Assembly (NCBI RefSeq): GCF_900156605.1
Contig: NZ_FTOA01000003.1
Location: 124,001-188,000 of the forward strand
Direction: 5' to 3'
Length of the DNA stretch: 64,000 nucleotides
DNA from: Insolitispirillum peregrinum
GTDB taxonomy: Bacteria > Pseudomonadota > Alphaproteobacteria > Rhodospirillales > Rhodospirillaceae
Below, one piece after another: positions 14,693-22,654 of this stretch. Every line of letters begins with the position of its first letter. Positions within the stretch are counted from its first letter, which is position 1. The notes below the pieces were generated by a model, which saw only the letters and a list, made by a program, of their open reading frames with translations, did no database searches and was not told the DNA's origin. The translations under genes were made by a program, and so were the position numbers.

Positions 14693-14783
14693 CAGCCCTT
14701 TAAGGAGATACAGAATGGCAACGGCTCCTGCTGTTGGCGTCCTGATGGCGCGTCAGTGTCACGCCTTGGCGTCGATGGTTTAA

Positions 14784-14828
14784 AGCATTGCATGAAAAGT
14801 GGGAACCGGTTTTCGCAAAAGCAATGCG
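14784..14828. repeat. type-A palindromic repeat
   Basis: AGCATTGCATGAAAAGTGG...CCGGTTTTCGCAAAAGCAATGC, one copy of the same nested palindrome as at 12138 and 18010. It lies between the exporter gene and the mod operon; nothing coding is seen from 14720 to 15134. Confidence 0.85.
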
Positions 14829-14943
14829 ATGGTTCGGGCGGGGCGGGTGCTTGCAGAAGGTGCTTGTCTATTTATTGGGCAGTTTTTGAGAATGACTATT
14901 TTTTGGGGTTTGCAAGGGTGCGGCAGGCTGCTACCGTGTCATT

Positions 14944-14984
14944 CGTTATATCCAGATGAATACCATTTTCACTGGGCTATAACG
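14944..14984. promoter_or_regulatory. inverted repeat upstream of modA, possible ModE half-sites
   Basis: CGTTATA (14944-14950) and its exact complement TATAACG (14978-14984) flank 27 bp. Each half matches the CGnTATA half-site of molybdate regulator ModE, but a standard Mo-box has a much shorter spacer, so this may be two separate half-sites or an unrelated operator. Position 150 bp upstream of modA fits a promoter region. Confidence 0.4.
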
Positions 14985-14990
14985 ACGTGC

Positions 14991-15039
14991 TTTCCCCCTT
15001 GTGTATCCGTATGGCCTACCCGGATGCCCAAGGGGGAAA
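14991..15039 (+). promoter_or_regulatory. long hairpin in the modA leader
   Basis: TTTCCCCCTTG (14991-15001) pairs with CAAGGGGGAAA (15029-15039), with an inner ATCCG/CGGAT stem. It lies directly after the inverted repeat and 95 bp before modA, so it should be in the mRNA leader. It does not match what I remember of the molybdenum-cofactor riboswitch. Function unknown. Confidence 0.4.
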
Positions 15040-15134
15040 TCCCATCCAAAGGGGTCGGGCTGACCGTGCGCCGCGCTGACGCGGCCAGGGGAGGGCCCGA
15101 AAGATCGTGTCATGATGCAGAGGGGGAGTTTGTA

Positions 15135-15977
15135 ATGCGTCATCTTTTTTCACGTCTGATCACACCTGCCGTTCTTCGGTCGTCTGAAACCCTGCGTACA
15201 GCGATGGCTGTGACCCGTCGGGCGGCTCTGTCCGGTGCCGTGGCCCTGCTGGCGGTGGCGGCACTGCCGTTGTCGCAGGCCCATGCGGCGACCACTGTTT
15301 TTGCGGCGGCGTCGGCCACCGACGCCCTGAACGACATCATGGCCGCCTACAAGGCGGCTTCGGGCAAAGAGGTTATCGCCTCCTATGCCTCGTCTTCGAC
15401 GCTGGCCCAACAGATTGAGCAGGGCGCTCCGGCGTCGGTGTTCCTGTCGGCCAACACCAAATGGGCCAAGTATCTGGATGACAAGAAGCTGCTGGAACCG
15501 GGCAGCATGGTTGACCTGCTGGGCAACGAACTGGTGATGATCGCCCCCAGCGATTCCAAGGCCAAGGTGACCATCTCCAAGGACATGGACCTGGCGGGCC
15601 TGCTGGGCGATGGCCGTCTGTCGGTTGGCGACCCGGACCATGTGCCGGTCGGCCAGTATGCCAAGGGCGCGCTGACCTCGCTGGGGCTGTGGGCGGTGGC
15701 CGAGCCGAAGCTGGCGCGCGCCAGTGACGTGCGTGGTGCTCTGGCGCTGGTTGAGCGTGGCGAAGCGCCGTTGGGGATCGTCTATTCCACCGATGCGGCA
15801 GTGAGCAAGGGGGTGAAGACCGTCGCCACCTTCCCGCAGGAAAGCTATGAAAAGATCGTCTATCCGGCGGCGCTGGTCAAAGGGGCCGATGCCGATGCCA
15901 AGGCGTTTTACAGCTTCATGACCTCTTCGCCGGTGGCAAAAGAAATTTTTGCCAAGTACGGTTTCAGCACGAAATAA
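15135..15977 (+). CDS. modA: molybdate ABC transporter, periplasmic binding protein
   Basis: A 280-residue exported protein; an Ala-rich signal peptide preceded by TRRAALSG ends at about QAHA (residue 54). The mature part shows ModA features: TVFAAASATDALNDI near its start, SSSTLAQQIEQGAPASVFLSA, and the DPDHVPVGQYAKG segment that lines the oxyanion pocket. It captures molybdate (or tungstate) in the periplasm and delivers it to ModB. The ATG at 15135 has AGGGGGAG seven bases upstream; ATG 15204 is an alternative. It is the first gene of modABC. Confidence 0.95.
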   Translation: MRHLFSRLITPAVLRSSETLRTAMAVTRRAALSGAVALLAVAALPLSQAHAATTVFAAASATDALNDIMAAYKAASGKEVIASYASSSTLAQQIEQGAPASVFLSANTKWAKYLDDKKLLEPGSMVDLLGNELVMIAPSDSKAKVTISKDMDLAGLLGDGRLSVGDPDHVPVGQYAKGALTSLGLWAVAEPKLARASDVRGALALVERGEAPLGIVYSTDAAVSKGVKTVATFPQESYEKIVYPAALVKGADADAKAFYSFMTSSPVAKEIFAKYGFSTK

Positions 15978-16012
15978 GGTGATTCGGGGGAACGTGCTCC
16001 GGGACTGAGATC

Positions 16013-16050
16013 AAGGCACCGTGCGGCCCTTTGTGACCGCACGGTGCCTT
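16013..16050 (+). promoter_or_regulatory. intercistronic hairpin between modA and modB
   Basis: A perfect 14-bp stem AAGGCACCGTGCGG/CCGCACGGTGCCTT with a ten-base loop and no proper T-run. It could protect the 3' end of modA mRNA or terminate part of the transcripts, giving more binding protein than permease. Confidence 0.6.
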
Positions 16051-16091
16051 GTCGTTCGTGAGGATGCCAGAAAAAGGGGAGAGCTGAGGCA

Positions 16092-16790
16092 GTGGATGGA
16101 CTGATGCTCAGTGATTATGAAGTGGCGGCACTGGTGTTGAGCCTGAAGGTGTCGTCCATTGCCGTCGGCGTCAGCCTGCCGTTCGGGGTGTTCTTTGCAT
16201 GGCTGCTGGCCCGGTTCCATTTTCCGGGGAAAACCGTGCTGGATGGGCTGCTGCATCTGCCGCTGGTCTTGCCGCCGGTGGTAGTCGGCTATGGCCTGCT
16301 GGTGGCCTTTGGCCGTCGGGGGGTGATTGGCAAGCTGACCAATGACCTGTTCGGCTTTACCTTTGCCTTTACCTGGCAAGGGGCGGCGCTGGCGGCGGCG
16401 GTGATGTCGTTTCCGTTGATGGTGCGCGCCATGCGGCTGTCGATGGAGCAGGTGGACCGGGGACTGGAACAGGCGGCCCGGACGCTGGGCGCATCGCCGT
16501 TGCGGGTGTTCTTTACCATCACCCTGCCGCTGGTGGCTCCGGGGGTGCTGACCGGGGTGATTCTGGCCTTTGCCCGCTCGTTGTCCGAATTCGGAGCCAC
16601 CATCACCTTTGTCTCGAACATTCCCGGTGAAACGCGGACCCTGCCGTTGGCCCTTTATACCTTTACCCAGATTCCGGGAGGTGCCGATCAGGCGTTCCGG
16701 CTGTGCGTCATTTCGGTGATTCTGGCCATGCTGGCGTTGCTGGCGAGTGAAGTGATGGCCCGGCGCATCCAGAAACGTCTGGCGGGATAA
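16092..16790 (+). CDS. modB: molybdate ABC transporter permease
   Basis: A 232-residue inner-membrane permease with about five to six membrane helices. The EAA loop that contacts the ATPase is EQAARTLGASPLRVFFTITLPL near residue 130, followed by the ModB-typical SLSEFGATITFVSNIPGETRTLPLALYT. It starts at a GTG at 16092 with GAGCTGAGG upstream. It follows modA after 114 bp that hold a hairpin, and precedes modC by 11 bp. Confidence 0.95.
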   Translation: MDGLMLSDYEVAALVLSLKVSSIAVGVSLPFGVFFAWLLARFHFPGKTVLDGLLHLPLVLPPVVVGYGLLVAFGRRGVIGKLTNDLFGFTFAFTWQGAALAAAVMSFPLMVRAMRLSMEQVDRGLEQAARTLGASPLRVFFTITLPLVAPGVLTGVILAFARSLSEFGATITFVSNIPGETRTLPLALYTFTQIPGGADQAFRLCVISVILAMLALLASEVMARRIQKRLAG

Positions 16791-16801
16791 GGAAGCACAT
16801 C

Positions 16802-17896
16802 ATGCTGACTGTCGATGTGACCCGCACTCAGGGGTCTTTTCAGATCGAATGCGCCTTTTCGTCGGCTGCGGCGGGCATTACCGCCCTGTTTGGACCATCC
16901 GGGTCCGGCAAGACCAGTGTCATCAACATGGTGGCCGGTCTGACGGTGCCGGATGGCGGCAAGATCATGATCCATGGCCGTCCGGTGGTGGATATCTCCG
17001 CCGGGGTGGTGCTGCCGATGGAACGCCGCCGGATTGGCTATGTCTTTCAGGACGGGCGGCTGTTCCCCCACCTGACGGTGATGGGAAACCTGCGCTATGG
17101 CATGGGGCTGACACCGGCGGCGGAACGCTCCATCCCGTTGGATGCGGTGATTGAGCTGCTGGGAATCCGTCATTTGCTGGATCGCCGCCCGGCAAAGCTG
17201 TCCGGGGGGGAAAAGCAGCGGGTGGCCATTGGGCGGGCGTTGCTGACCAGCCCACACCTGCTGTTGATGGACGAGCCGCTGGCGGCACTGGACAGCAACC
17301 GCAAGGACGAGGTGTTGCCCTTCATTGCCCGTCTGCCGCGCGAGTTTGACATTCCCATCCTGTATGTGACGCACTCGATGGACGAAATCCTGCGGCTGGC
17401 CGATCTGCTGGTCCTGATGGAGCAAGGGCGTTCGGCGGCGGTGGGCACGGTCGAAGACTTGCTGAACCGCCCCGATCTGCGCCACTTGACCGGGCGCCAT
17501 GAGCCCGGTGCGGTGTTGCAGGGGACGGTGGTGGCCCACGAAGAGCGGTATACCCTCAGCCGTCTGATGACCAGAGCCGGGCCGTTGCTGGTGCCACGCC
17601 TTGATCTGGCCGAAGGGACGGCGGTGCGTGTTCGCGTTCTGGCGCGCGACGTGTCGCTGGCGGCGGAACGTCCGATCGGGTTGTCGGTCCAGAATGTCTA
17701 TCGCGGCACCATCAGCAGTCTGGTGGACGCCGAAGGCCCCTATGTCGATGTCCACCTTGACTGTCAGGGGGCGCCGATGATGAGCCGGGTGACCCGCCGG
17801 GCCGTTGCCGAACTGGGCATCGAGCAGGGGCGGACGGTGTATGCGATGGTCAAGGGGGTCTCGATTGCCCGCGGTGCGGTGGGCGAGCGGCCATAA
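16802..17896 (+). CDS. modC: molybdate ABC transporter ATPase
   Basis: A 364-residue cytoplasmic ATPase energising molybdate import. Walker A GPSGSGKTS (about residue 30), signature LSGGEKQRVAIGRAL (about 128), Walker B LLLMDEPLAALD (about 150) and the H-loop THSMDE (about 190) are intact. Residues about 290-360 form the MOP/TOBE molybdate-binding domain (LSVQNVYRGTISS...), which lets ModC sense molybdate. It is the last gene of modABC; a strong terminator follows. Confidence 0.96.
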   Translation: MLTVDVTRTQGSFQIECAFSSAAAGITALFGPSGSGKTSVINMVAGLTVPDGGKIMIHGRPVVDISAGVVLPMERRRIGYVFQDGRLFPHLTVMGNLRYGMGLTPAAERSIPLDAVIELLGIRHLLDRRPAKLSGGEKQRVAIGRALLTSPHLLLMDEPLAALDSNRKDEVLPFIARLPREFDIPILYVTHSMDEILRLADLLVLMEQGRSAAVGTVEDLLNRPDLRHLTGRHEPGAVLQGTVVAHEERYTLSRLMTRAGPLLVPRLDLAEGTAVRVRVLARDVSLAAERPIGLSVQNVYRGTISSLVDAEGPYVDVHLDCQGAPMMSRVTRRAVAELGIEQGRTVYAMVKGVSIARGAVGERP

Positions 17897-17897
17897 G

Positions 17898-17944
17898 GCA
17901 AAAAGCGGGCCTCGCCGACTTTGCCGGAGAGGCCCGCTTTTTGC
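17898..17944 (+). terminator. intrinsic terminator of modABC
   Basis: Stem GCAAAAAGCGGGCCTC / GAGGCCCGCTTTTTGC, 16 bp, T-run inside the descending arm. It begins two bases after the modC stop. Confidence 0.92.
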
Positions 17945-17954
17945 GTAATAATTT

Positions 17955-18058
17955 AGAGCAGCGTGCGGTAAACCGGACGCAGGCACGCTGCTCTAACCTT
18001 TTATTCTGTCGCATTGTTTTTTGCGAAAACCGGTACCCACTTTTCGCACAATGCTCTA
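17955..18058. repeat. composite intergenic repeat: type B plus type A, inverted
   Basis: Type-B hairpin AGAGCAGCGTGC...GCACGCTGCTCT (17955-17995), linker with TTCTGTCGCA, then a type-A nested palindrome (18010-18058). It is the reverse complement of the arrangement at 12198-12299, linker included. The TAG stop of the SleB-type gene (18056-18058) lies inside the end of the repeat. Confidence 0.85.
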
Positions 18059-18934
18059 GTCGCCGCTCGGAACCGTCACGTCCGGCTTCGGGCTGACGGC
18101 GGCCATCTGTAGATGTTCACCGTCATGGTAAAAGACATGGCCGCCAATCTGGCGGGTGCGGACGATGGTGCCATCCCACTGCGGTTTCAGGCTTGCCATG
18201 TGGAACCACAGGGACCCGTGGGTCGGGTCGTCGATCGCATCGCCGCCAAACAGGACTGCGGCGGCCAGCAGCAGGGAGTCCCGCCAGGCGTCATCGTTGG
18301 CCGGAACATCGGACTGGCCATCACAATGCCACGAGAACTGGCAGGATTTGGGGCCACCAGCCACGGCGGCCTTTTTCTCCGTTACCACCCCGCAGACGGT
18401 GCGGGGGAAACGGCTGTCCCTGGTCCGGTTCATCACCACTTTGGCAACGGCCATCCGGCCTTCCAGCGTCTCGCCCCGGGCTTCAAAATAGTCGTTCATC
18501 GCAAGGCACAGCAGGGCCTTTTGACCACCGGGGATGCCGTCCAGCGTCATGGACAGGTCGTCGGGGATGGTCACCTCGGCGGTCAGGCCCTTGTCTGCCA
18601 GCGGAGAGGGCGCGGCCTTTTCCCGGTTGGCGCGCGTTTTCTGGCTGTCGTCGCCGTTATCGTCGTCGCTGTCTTCGTCGTTATTCAGGCTTTGTGGAGC
18701 CGGTTCGGTCTTTTCGCGCGCAGGAGCCTCAAGGTGCCCGGTGCCATCCGGCGACCAGCGGACCTTGATGATCTGATCTGTTGCCTGTTCCCCGCCGGTG
18801 GCTGCGCGGGCGGCGCCTGCCGTGGCTGTAGCACCTTCGATGCCTGCTCCGGCATGGGCGGGGGTGAACGCGGCGGGAACCGCACTTGTCGCGGTGACAG
18901 CGGCGAACAGCGCGGCGGCATGGAGCGTCCTCAT
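18056..18934 (-). CDS. SleB-type cell-wall hydrolase, exported
   Basis: A 292-residue secreted protein. An N-terminal signal peptide (MRTLHAAALF...AHA, about 28 residues) is followed by a low-complexity region with an Asp-rich stretch (about residues 90-105). The C-terminal half is a Hydrolase_2/SleB domain: CLAMNDYFEARGE, MAVAKVVMNR, CQFSWHCDG, SLWFH and IGGHVFY are all present, including the catalytic Glu in EARGE. Such enzymes are lytic transglycosylases acting on peptidoglycan. I start at ATG 18934, with AGGAGG seven bases upstream; a longer frame begins at 18976. The gene is transcribed alone. Confidence 0.9.
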   Translation of the reverse strand: MRTLHAAALFAAVTATSAVPAAFTPAHAGAGIEGATATAGAARAATGGEQATDQIIKVRWSPDGTGHLEAPAREKTEPAPQSLNNDEDSDDDNGDDSQKTRANREKAAPSPLADKGLTAEVTIPDDLSMTLDGIPGGQKALLCLAMNDYFEARGETLEGRMAVAKVVMNRTRDSRFPRTVCGVVTEKKAAVAGGPKSCQFSWHCDGQSDVPANDDAWRDSLLLAAAVLFGGDAIDDPTHGSLWFHMASLKPQWDGTIVRTRQIGGHVFYHDGEHLQMAAVSPKPDVTVPSGD

Positions 18935-19566
18935 CGGGCGGCCTCCTGTCATCGTTTGTTTCGTCGTTGTAATCAACGTCGTCTATGAGCCAACCCAAGC
19001 GTCTATCGGCAATAACCGCACACCCCGTATACAAACGAGGCTCTGGACCAGAAACAGACCTTGAGACTGAACAGGGTGGATTTCCCTCGATCGCACCCTT
19101 TGTGCTGCCCTTAACCCACAGCCACTTTCGGTCTGTGAGAGGATCGCAAGGGGCGCATCACGCCACCACTTACGATCCGGTCGCCTTTACACACCAAGGC
19201 TCGCGCAGCGCATTTCGTTGCTCCTTGATTTGCGCATCCTGCGCCCAAGCGCAAGTACTTTGTTGCTTCCGGCCGGCAGAAAAATCACCTGCCACCTGAT
19301 GAAAACGGTTTAACGGCATGCTTTGTAATGATAAATTATTTTCTTCCCACTATAGTGAATCGTCTATCTGAAGACATGTATTGATCCCCGTTTATGGGGT
19401 TTCTGCGCCTGTGAGCAACGATTCGATCCAGCATCGTGGCCCGCGTCGCCCCCCATAGGCTGCCTGTTCATCGCCTCTGTACCGGGGCGGCGGACTCAGG
19501 TACAACGGTCTTTGAACGACGTGATCAAATGACGCCGCAACAGATGGGCATTGGACCAGTCAGGGT
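18935..19566. other. long intergenic region without recognised genes
   Basis: About 630 bp between divergent genes. I see no reading frame with coding character, no tRNA and no copy of the repeat families found elsewhere. Base composition is mixed, with an A+T-rich part around 19310-19380 likely to contain promoters. Confidence 0.4.
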
Positions 19567-20571
19567 ATGACAGACAGCCGCACGGATCCTTCGGTAGTCT
19601 TTCTTCAGCGCTTGCTGACCTCCATCCGCATGGGGCATCGGCTTGACGACCCGCGCAATGTCGATGTTTTGCAGCGCTGGGTTGCCATCTGCAAGGGCCT
19701 GCCCGACAACGCCTTGCTGTCGATCATTCCCCAGACGCTGCGTGGCCTGCTGCGGCAGGCTGACCATGTCGCCCAGTTGACCGGGCCGTGTGGCATTTCA
19801 CCCGGCCATCCGATGCAGCATGAGTCGATTGCGCCTTATGTGATCAGCTATCGCCGCTATCAGATTTCCCGTGGCGAAGACCCGAAGGACGAACAGGCGC
19901 GGCGGGCCATCGAAGGCTTGCGGGCCGAGCTGCGATCCTTGCGCGAACAGTTTAACGTGGTCTTTGACCAGTTGGCCGGGCTGGAGCAGGAGCGCGAACG
20001 CCTGTCGGCAGAAAACGACAGCCTGCAACAGCAGGTGCTGGCCGAGCGTCTGCGTGGTGATGATGCCGAGCGCCGTTTGCGGCTGGCGCGGGAAAAGGCC
20101 TTCCGCCTGTTCCGCCTGTACCTGTTCATGCTGAAGGAAGAGCGCACCCGCCTGTCGAACGACCCCAGCCGTGAACGGCTGTTGACTGCTGAAATCGCCG
20201 TCGAGACCCACGCCGCCACGCTGGAGGCGCTGGGAAGCGAGGCCGAAGCCGATCAGCAGGCGCGCGACATTCTGGGCGAGGCCCTGTTTGTTGAATATTT
20301 CCACGGGTCAGGTCCGGCAACGATTGATGCCGCCGAACCCGGCGTGCGCAGCCCGTCGGCAGAAACCCGCCAGCAGGCCGAAGAGCCCCCCAGTTACCCA
20401 CCACAACAGGCTCCGCACATGGCTCCACCGCCACGCTTTCGCCCGGTGACGCCGCCGCCCGGCGTGGCGGTCCAGACAACGGGTGCCCCGGCTGCTGCTC
20501 AACCAGCCCCCCAACCGGCTTCAGCAGGGACGGTGCATATGTTGCGACCGCGCCAGCCGGGCGGGTATTAG
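19567..20571 (+). CDS. coiled-coil protein with proline-rich tail, unknown function
   Basis: A 334-residue soluble protein. Residues about 1-105 are helical without a known fold; about 110-185 form a long coiled coil rich in Arg, Glu, Leu and Gln (AELRSLREQFN, EQERERLSAEN); the last 90 residues are Pro/Ala/Gln-rich and disordered. No membrane segment or catalytic motif is seen. It has only a weak AGGG before its ATG. It is not part of an obvious operon. Similar architectures serve as scaffold or polar-localisation proteins, but nothing here shows that. Confidence 0.7.
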   Translation: MTDSRTDPSVVFLQRLLTSIRMGHRLDDPRNVDVLQRWVAICKGLPDNALLSIIPQTLRGLLRQADHVAQLTGPCGISPGHPMQHESIAPYVISYRRYQISRGEDPKDEQARRAIEGLRAELRSLREQFNVVFDQLAGLEQERERLSAENDSLQQQVLAERLRGDDAERRLRLAREKAFRLFRLYLFMLKEERTRLSNDPSRERLLTAEIAVETHAATLEALGSEAEADQQARDILGEALFVEYFHGSGPATIDAAEPGVRSPSAETRQQAEEPPSYPPQQAPHMAPPPRFRPVTPPPGVAVQTTGAPAAAQPAPQPASAGTVHMLRPRQPGGY

Positions 20572-20610
20572 GGCAGCCCCCCATTCAACTAAAGTCCTAG
20601 CTGTTTCTAA

Positions 20611-20640
20611 GAGACCTATCAGAGAGGTCTCAGGATTTTC
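20611..20640 (+). terminator. weak intrinsic terminator
   Basis: Hairpin GAGACCT/AGGTCTC with seven-base loop, followed by CAGGATTTTC. It lies 40 bp after the coiled-coil gene. The short stem and interrupted T-run make it weak. Confidence 0.45.
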
Positions 20641-20703
20641 TCAGACGTTGCCCCGCATAGTCGGCCCACAACAACAACCGGCCACATGCCCAAGGAAACG
20701 TCG

Positions 20704-22563
20704 ATGAAAACACTGCTCAATCCTGCGTTTCGCCCCCTCAGGACCCGGCTTGCCGCCGCGGTTGCCACCCTTGCCCTGACGGCGGCCTGCTCGGCCACGG
20801 CGCTGGCGAAGGACGTGACCTGGGACGACATTGTCAAAGACGACCAGACGCCGGAAAACGTTCTGATGTACGGGATGGGGGTCAAGGCCCAGCGGTTCAG
20901 CCCGCTGACCCAGATCAGCGACAAGACGGTGAAAAAACTGGTTCCGGCGTGGTCGTTCTCGTTCGGGGATGAACGTCAGCGCGGGCAGGAAACGCAGGCG
21001 TTGATCCATGACGGGGTGATTTACGTCACCGCCTCGTACTCGCGCATGTTTGCCCTTGATGCCCGTACCGGCAAGCGGCTGTGGGACTATCAGGCCCGCC
21101 TGCCCGAAGACATTCGCCCCTGCTGTGACGTGGTCAACCGTGGCCCGGCGATTTATGGCAACAAGGTCTATTTCGGCCTGCTGGATGCGTCGATCGTGGC
21201 GCTGAACAAGGATACCGGCAAGGTCGAATGGAAGGTCAAGTTCGACGATCACAAGTCGGGCTATACCATGACCGGTGCGCCGACGATCATCAAGGATCAG
21301 AAGACCGGCCGGATGATGCTGATCCACGGCACTTCGGGCGACGAGTTCGGGGTGGTGGGCAAGCTGTATGCCCGCGACCCGGACACCGGCGAAGAAATCT
21401 GGATGCGCCCGATGGTCGAAGGCCACATGGGCCGCCTGAACGGCAAGGACAGCACCATCACCGGTGATGCCAAGGCCCCGTCGTGGCCGCGCACCCCGGA
21501 CGGGCAACTGGTCGAAGCGTGGAATCACGGCGGTGGTGCTCCGTGGCAAAGCTCGTCGTTCGATGTCGCCAGCAACACCATCGTCATCGGGGCAGGCAAC
21601 CCGGCACCGTGGAACGGCTGGGCCCGCACGCCGGGCGACAGCCTGTTTACCTCCGGTCAGGCCTATGTTGATCCGACCACCGGTGAACTGGTCGGGTTCT
21701 ATCAGCACACCCCGAACGACACCTGGGACTTTTCGGGCAACAACGAAATCATCCTGTTCGACTACAAGGACGCCAGCGGCAAGACGGTCAAGGCCGGGGC
21801 ACACGCCGACCGCAACGGCTTCTTCTATGTCACCGATACCGCCAAACTGGCCGAGCGCGGCAAGGACCCCAACAAGCCCAACGCCCTGCTGAATGCCTTC
21901 CCGTTTGTCGATGGGATCACCTGGGCCAAGGGCATTGACCTGAAGACCGGCCGCCCGATCGAAGTCGCCGGTCAGCGTCCGCCGCCGCCGCCGGAAGGTC
22001 AGGACAAGGGCCCGGCTGTCCGGGTGTCGCCGCCGTTCCTTGGCGGCAAGAACTGGAACCCGATGTCCTACAGCCCGGAAACCGGCCTGTTCTACATCCC
22101 GGCCAACCACTGGGCGGAAGATTACTGGTCCGAACGCCCGGTCTACAAAAAGGGCGCGGCCTATCTGGGGATGGGCTTTGGCATCAAGCGGCTGTTTGAT
22201 GACCATGTGGGCATCCTGCGCGCCATGGACCCGGCGACCGGGAAAGTGGTGTGGGAGCACAAGGAAACCATGCCGCTGTGGGCCGGGACGCTGGCCACCG
22301 CCGGGAATCTGGTGTTCACCGGCACCAGCGACGGTTTTGTGAAGGCCTTTAACGCCAAAAGCGGCAAGGAAGAATGGTCGTTCCAGACCGGGTCCGGCGT
22401 GGTGTCCCAGCCGATCACCTGGGAAATGGACGGCAAGCAGTATGTGGGCATCGCCTCGGGCTATGGCGGCGCGGTGCCTCTGTGGGGTGGCGACATGGCG
22501 GAATTGACCCGTCGTGTCACACAAGGCGGCTCGTTCTGGGTCTTCCGGTTGATGGAAGACTGA
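20704..22563 (+). CDS. periplasmic PQQ-dependent alcohol dehydrogenase (calcium type)
   Basis: A 619-residue quinoprotein exported by an N-terminal signal peptide (cut near ALAKDV, residue 39). It has the beta-propeller W-motifs (DARTGKRLWDY, DPDTGEEIW, DPATGKVVWEH), the vicinal disulfide cysteines RPCCDVV that cover PQQ, and GNPAPWNGWARTPGD. The active site reads NDTWDFSGNNE: the position two residues after the catalytic Asp is Ser, whereas lanthanide enzymes (XoxF, PedH/ExaF) have Asp, so calcium is expected. Family members (ExaA, PedE) oxidise ethanol and other alcohols. No cytochrome c550 or pqq genes are in the window. I start at ATG 20704 with AAGGAA upstream. A pentapeptide-repeat gene follows. 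Confidence 0.93.
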   Translation: MKTLLNPAFRPLRTRLAAAVATLALTAACSATALAKDVTWDDIVKDDQTPENVLMYGMGVKAQRFSPLTQISDKTVKKLVPAWSFSFGDERQRGQETQALIHDGVIYVTASYSRMFALDARTGKRLWDYQARLPEDIRPCCDVVNRGPAIYGNKVYFGLLDASIVALNKDTGKVEWKVKFDDHKSGYTMTGAPTIIKDQKTGRMMLIHGTSGDEFGVVGKLYARDPDTGEEIWMRPMVEGHMGRLNGKDSTITGDAKAPSWPRTPDGQLVEAWNHGGGAPWQSSSFDVASNTIVIGAGNPAPWNGWARTPGDSLFTSGQAYVDPTTGELVGFYQHTPNDTWDFSGNNEIILFDYKDASGKTVKAGAHADRNGFFYVTDTAKLAERGKDPNKPNALLNAFPFVDGITWAKGIDLKTGRPIEVAGQRPPPPPEGQDKGPAVRVSPPFLGGKNWNPMSYSPETGLFYIPANHWAEDYWSERPVYKKGAAYLGMGFGIKRLFDDHVGILRAMDPATGKVVWEHKETMPLWAGTLATAGNLVFTGTSDGFVKAFNAKSGKEEWSFQTGSGVVSQPITWEMDGKQYVGIASGYGGAVPLWGGDMAELTRRVTQGGSFWVFRLMED

Positions 22564-22592
22564 TCGACCCCGGCGCTTCTCCCTCCCCAGGC

Positions 22593-22623
22593 CCCAGCCG
22601 CAGCCTGATCCGCTGCGGCTGGG
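22593..22623 (+). promoter_or_regulatory. intercistronic hairpin after the quinoprotein gene
   Basis: Perfect 12-bp stem CCCAGCCGCAGC/GCTGCGGCTGGG, loop CTGATCC, then TGAGCGTTTT. It sits 30 bp after the dehydrogenase stop and 32 bp before the pentapeptide-repeat gene, so it may end most transcripts while allowing some read-through. Confidence 0.6.
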
Positions 22624-22654
22624 TGAGCGTTTTCCCGTTACAGGAGCCCCTTTC

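Noticed and set aside
14985-15134. Molybdenum-cofactor riboswitch before modA
   Set aside because: A hairpin exists, but I could not match the conserved core sequences of that riboswitch; only the stem is reported.
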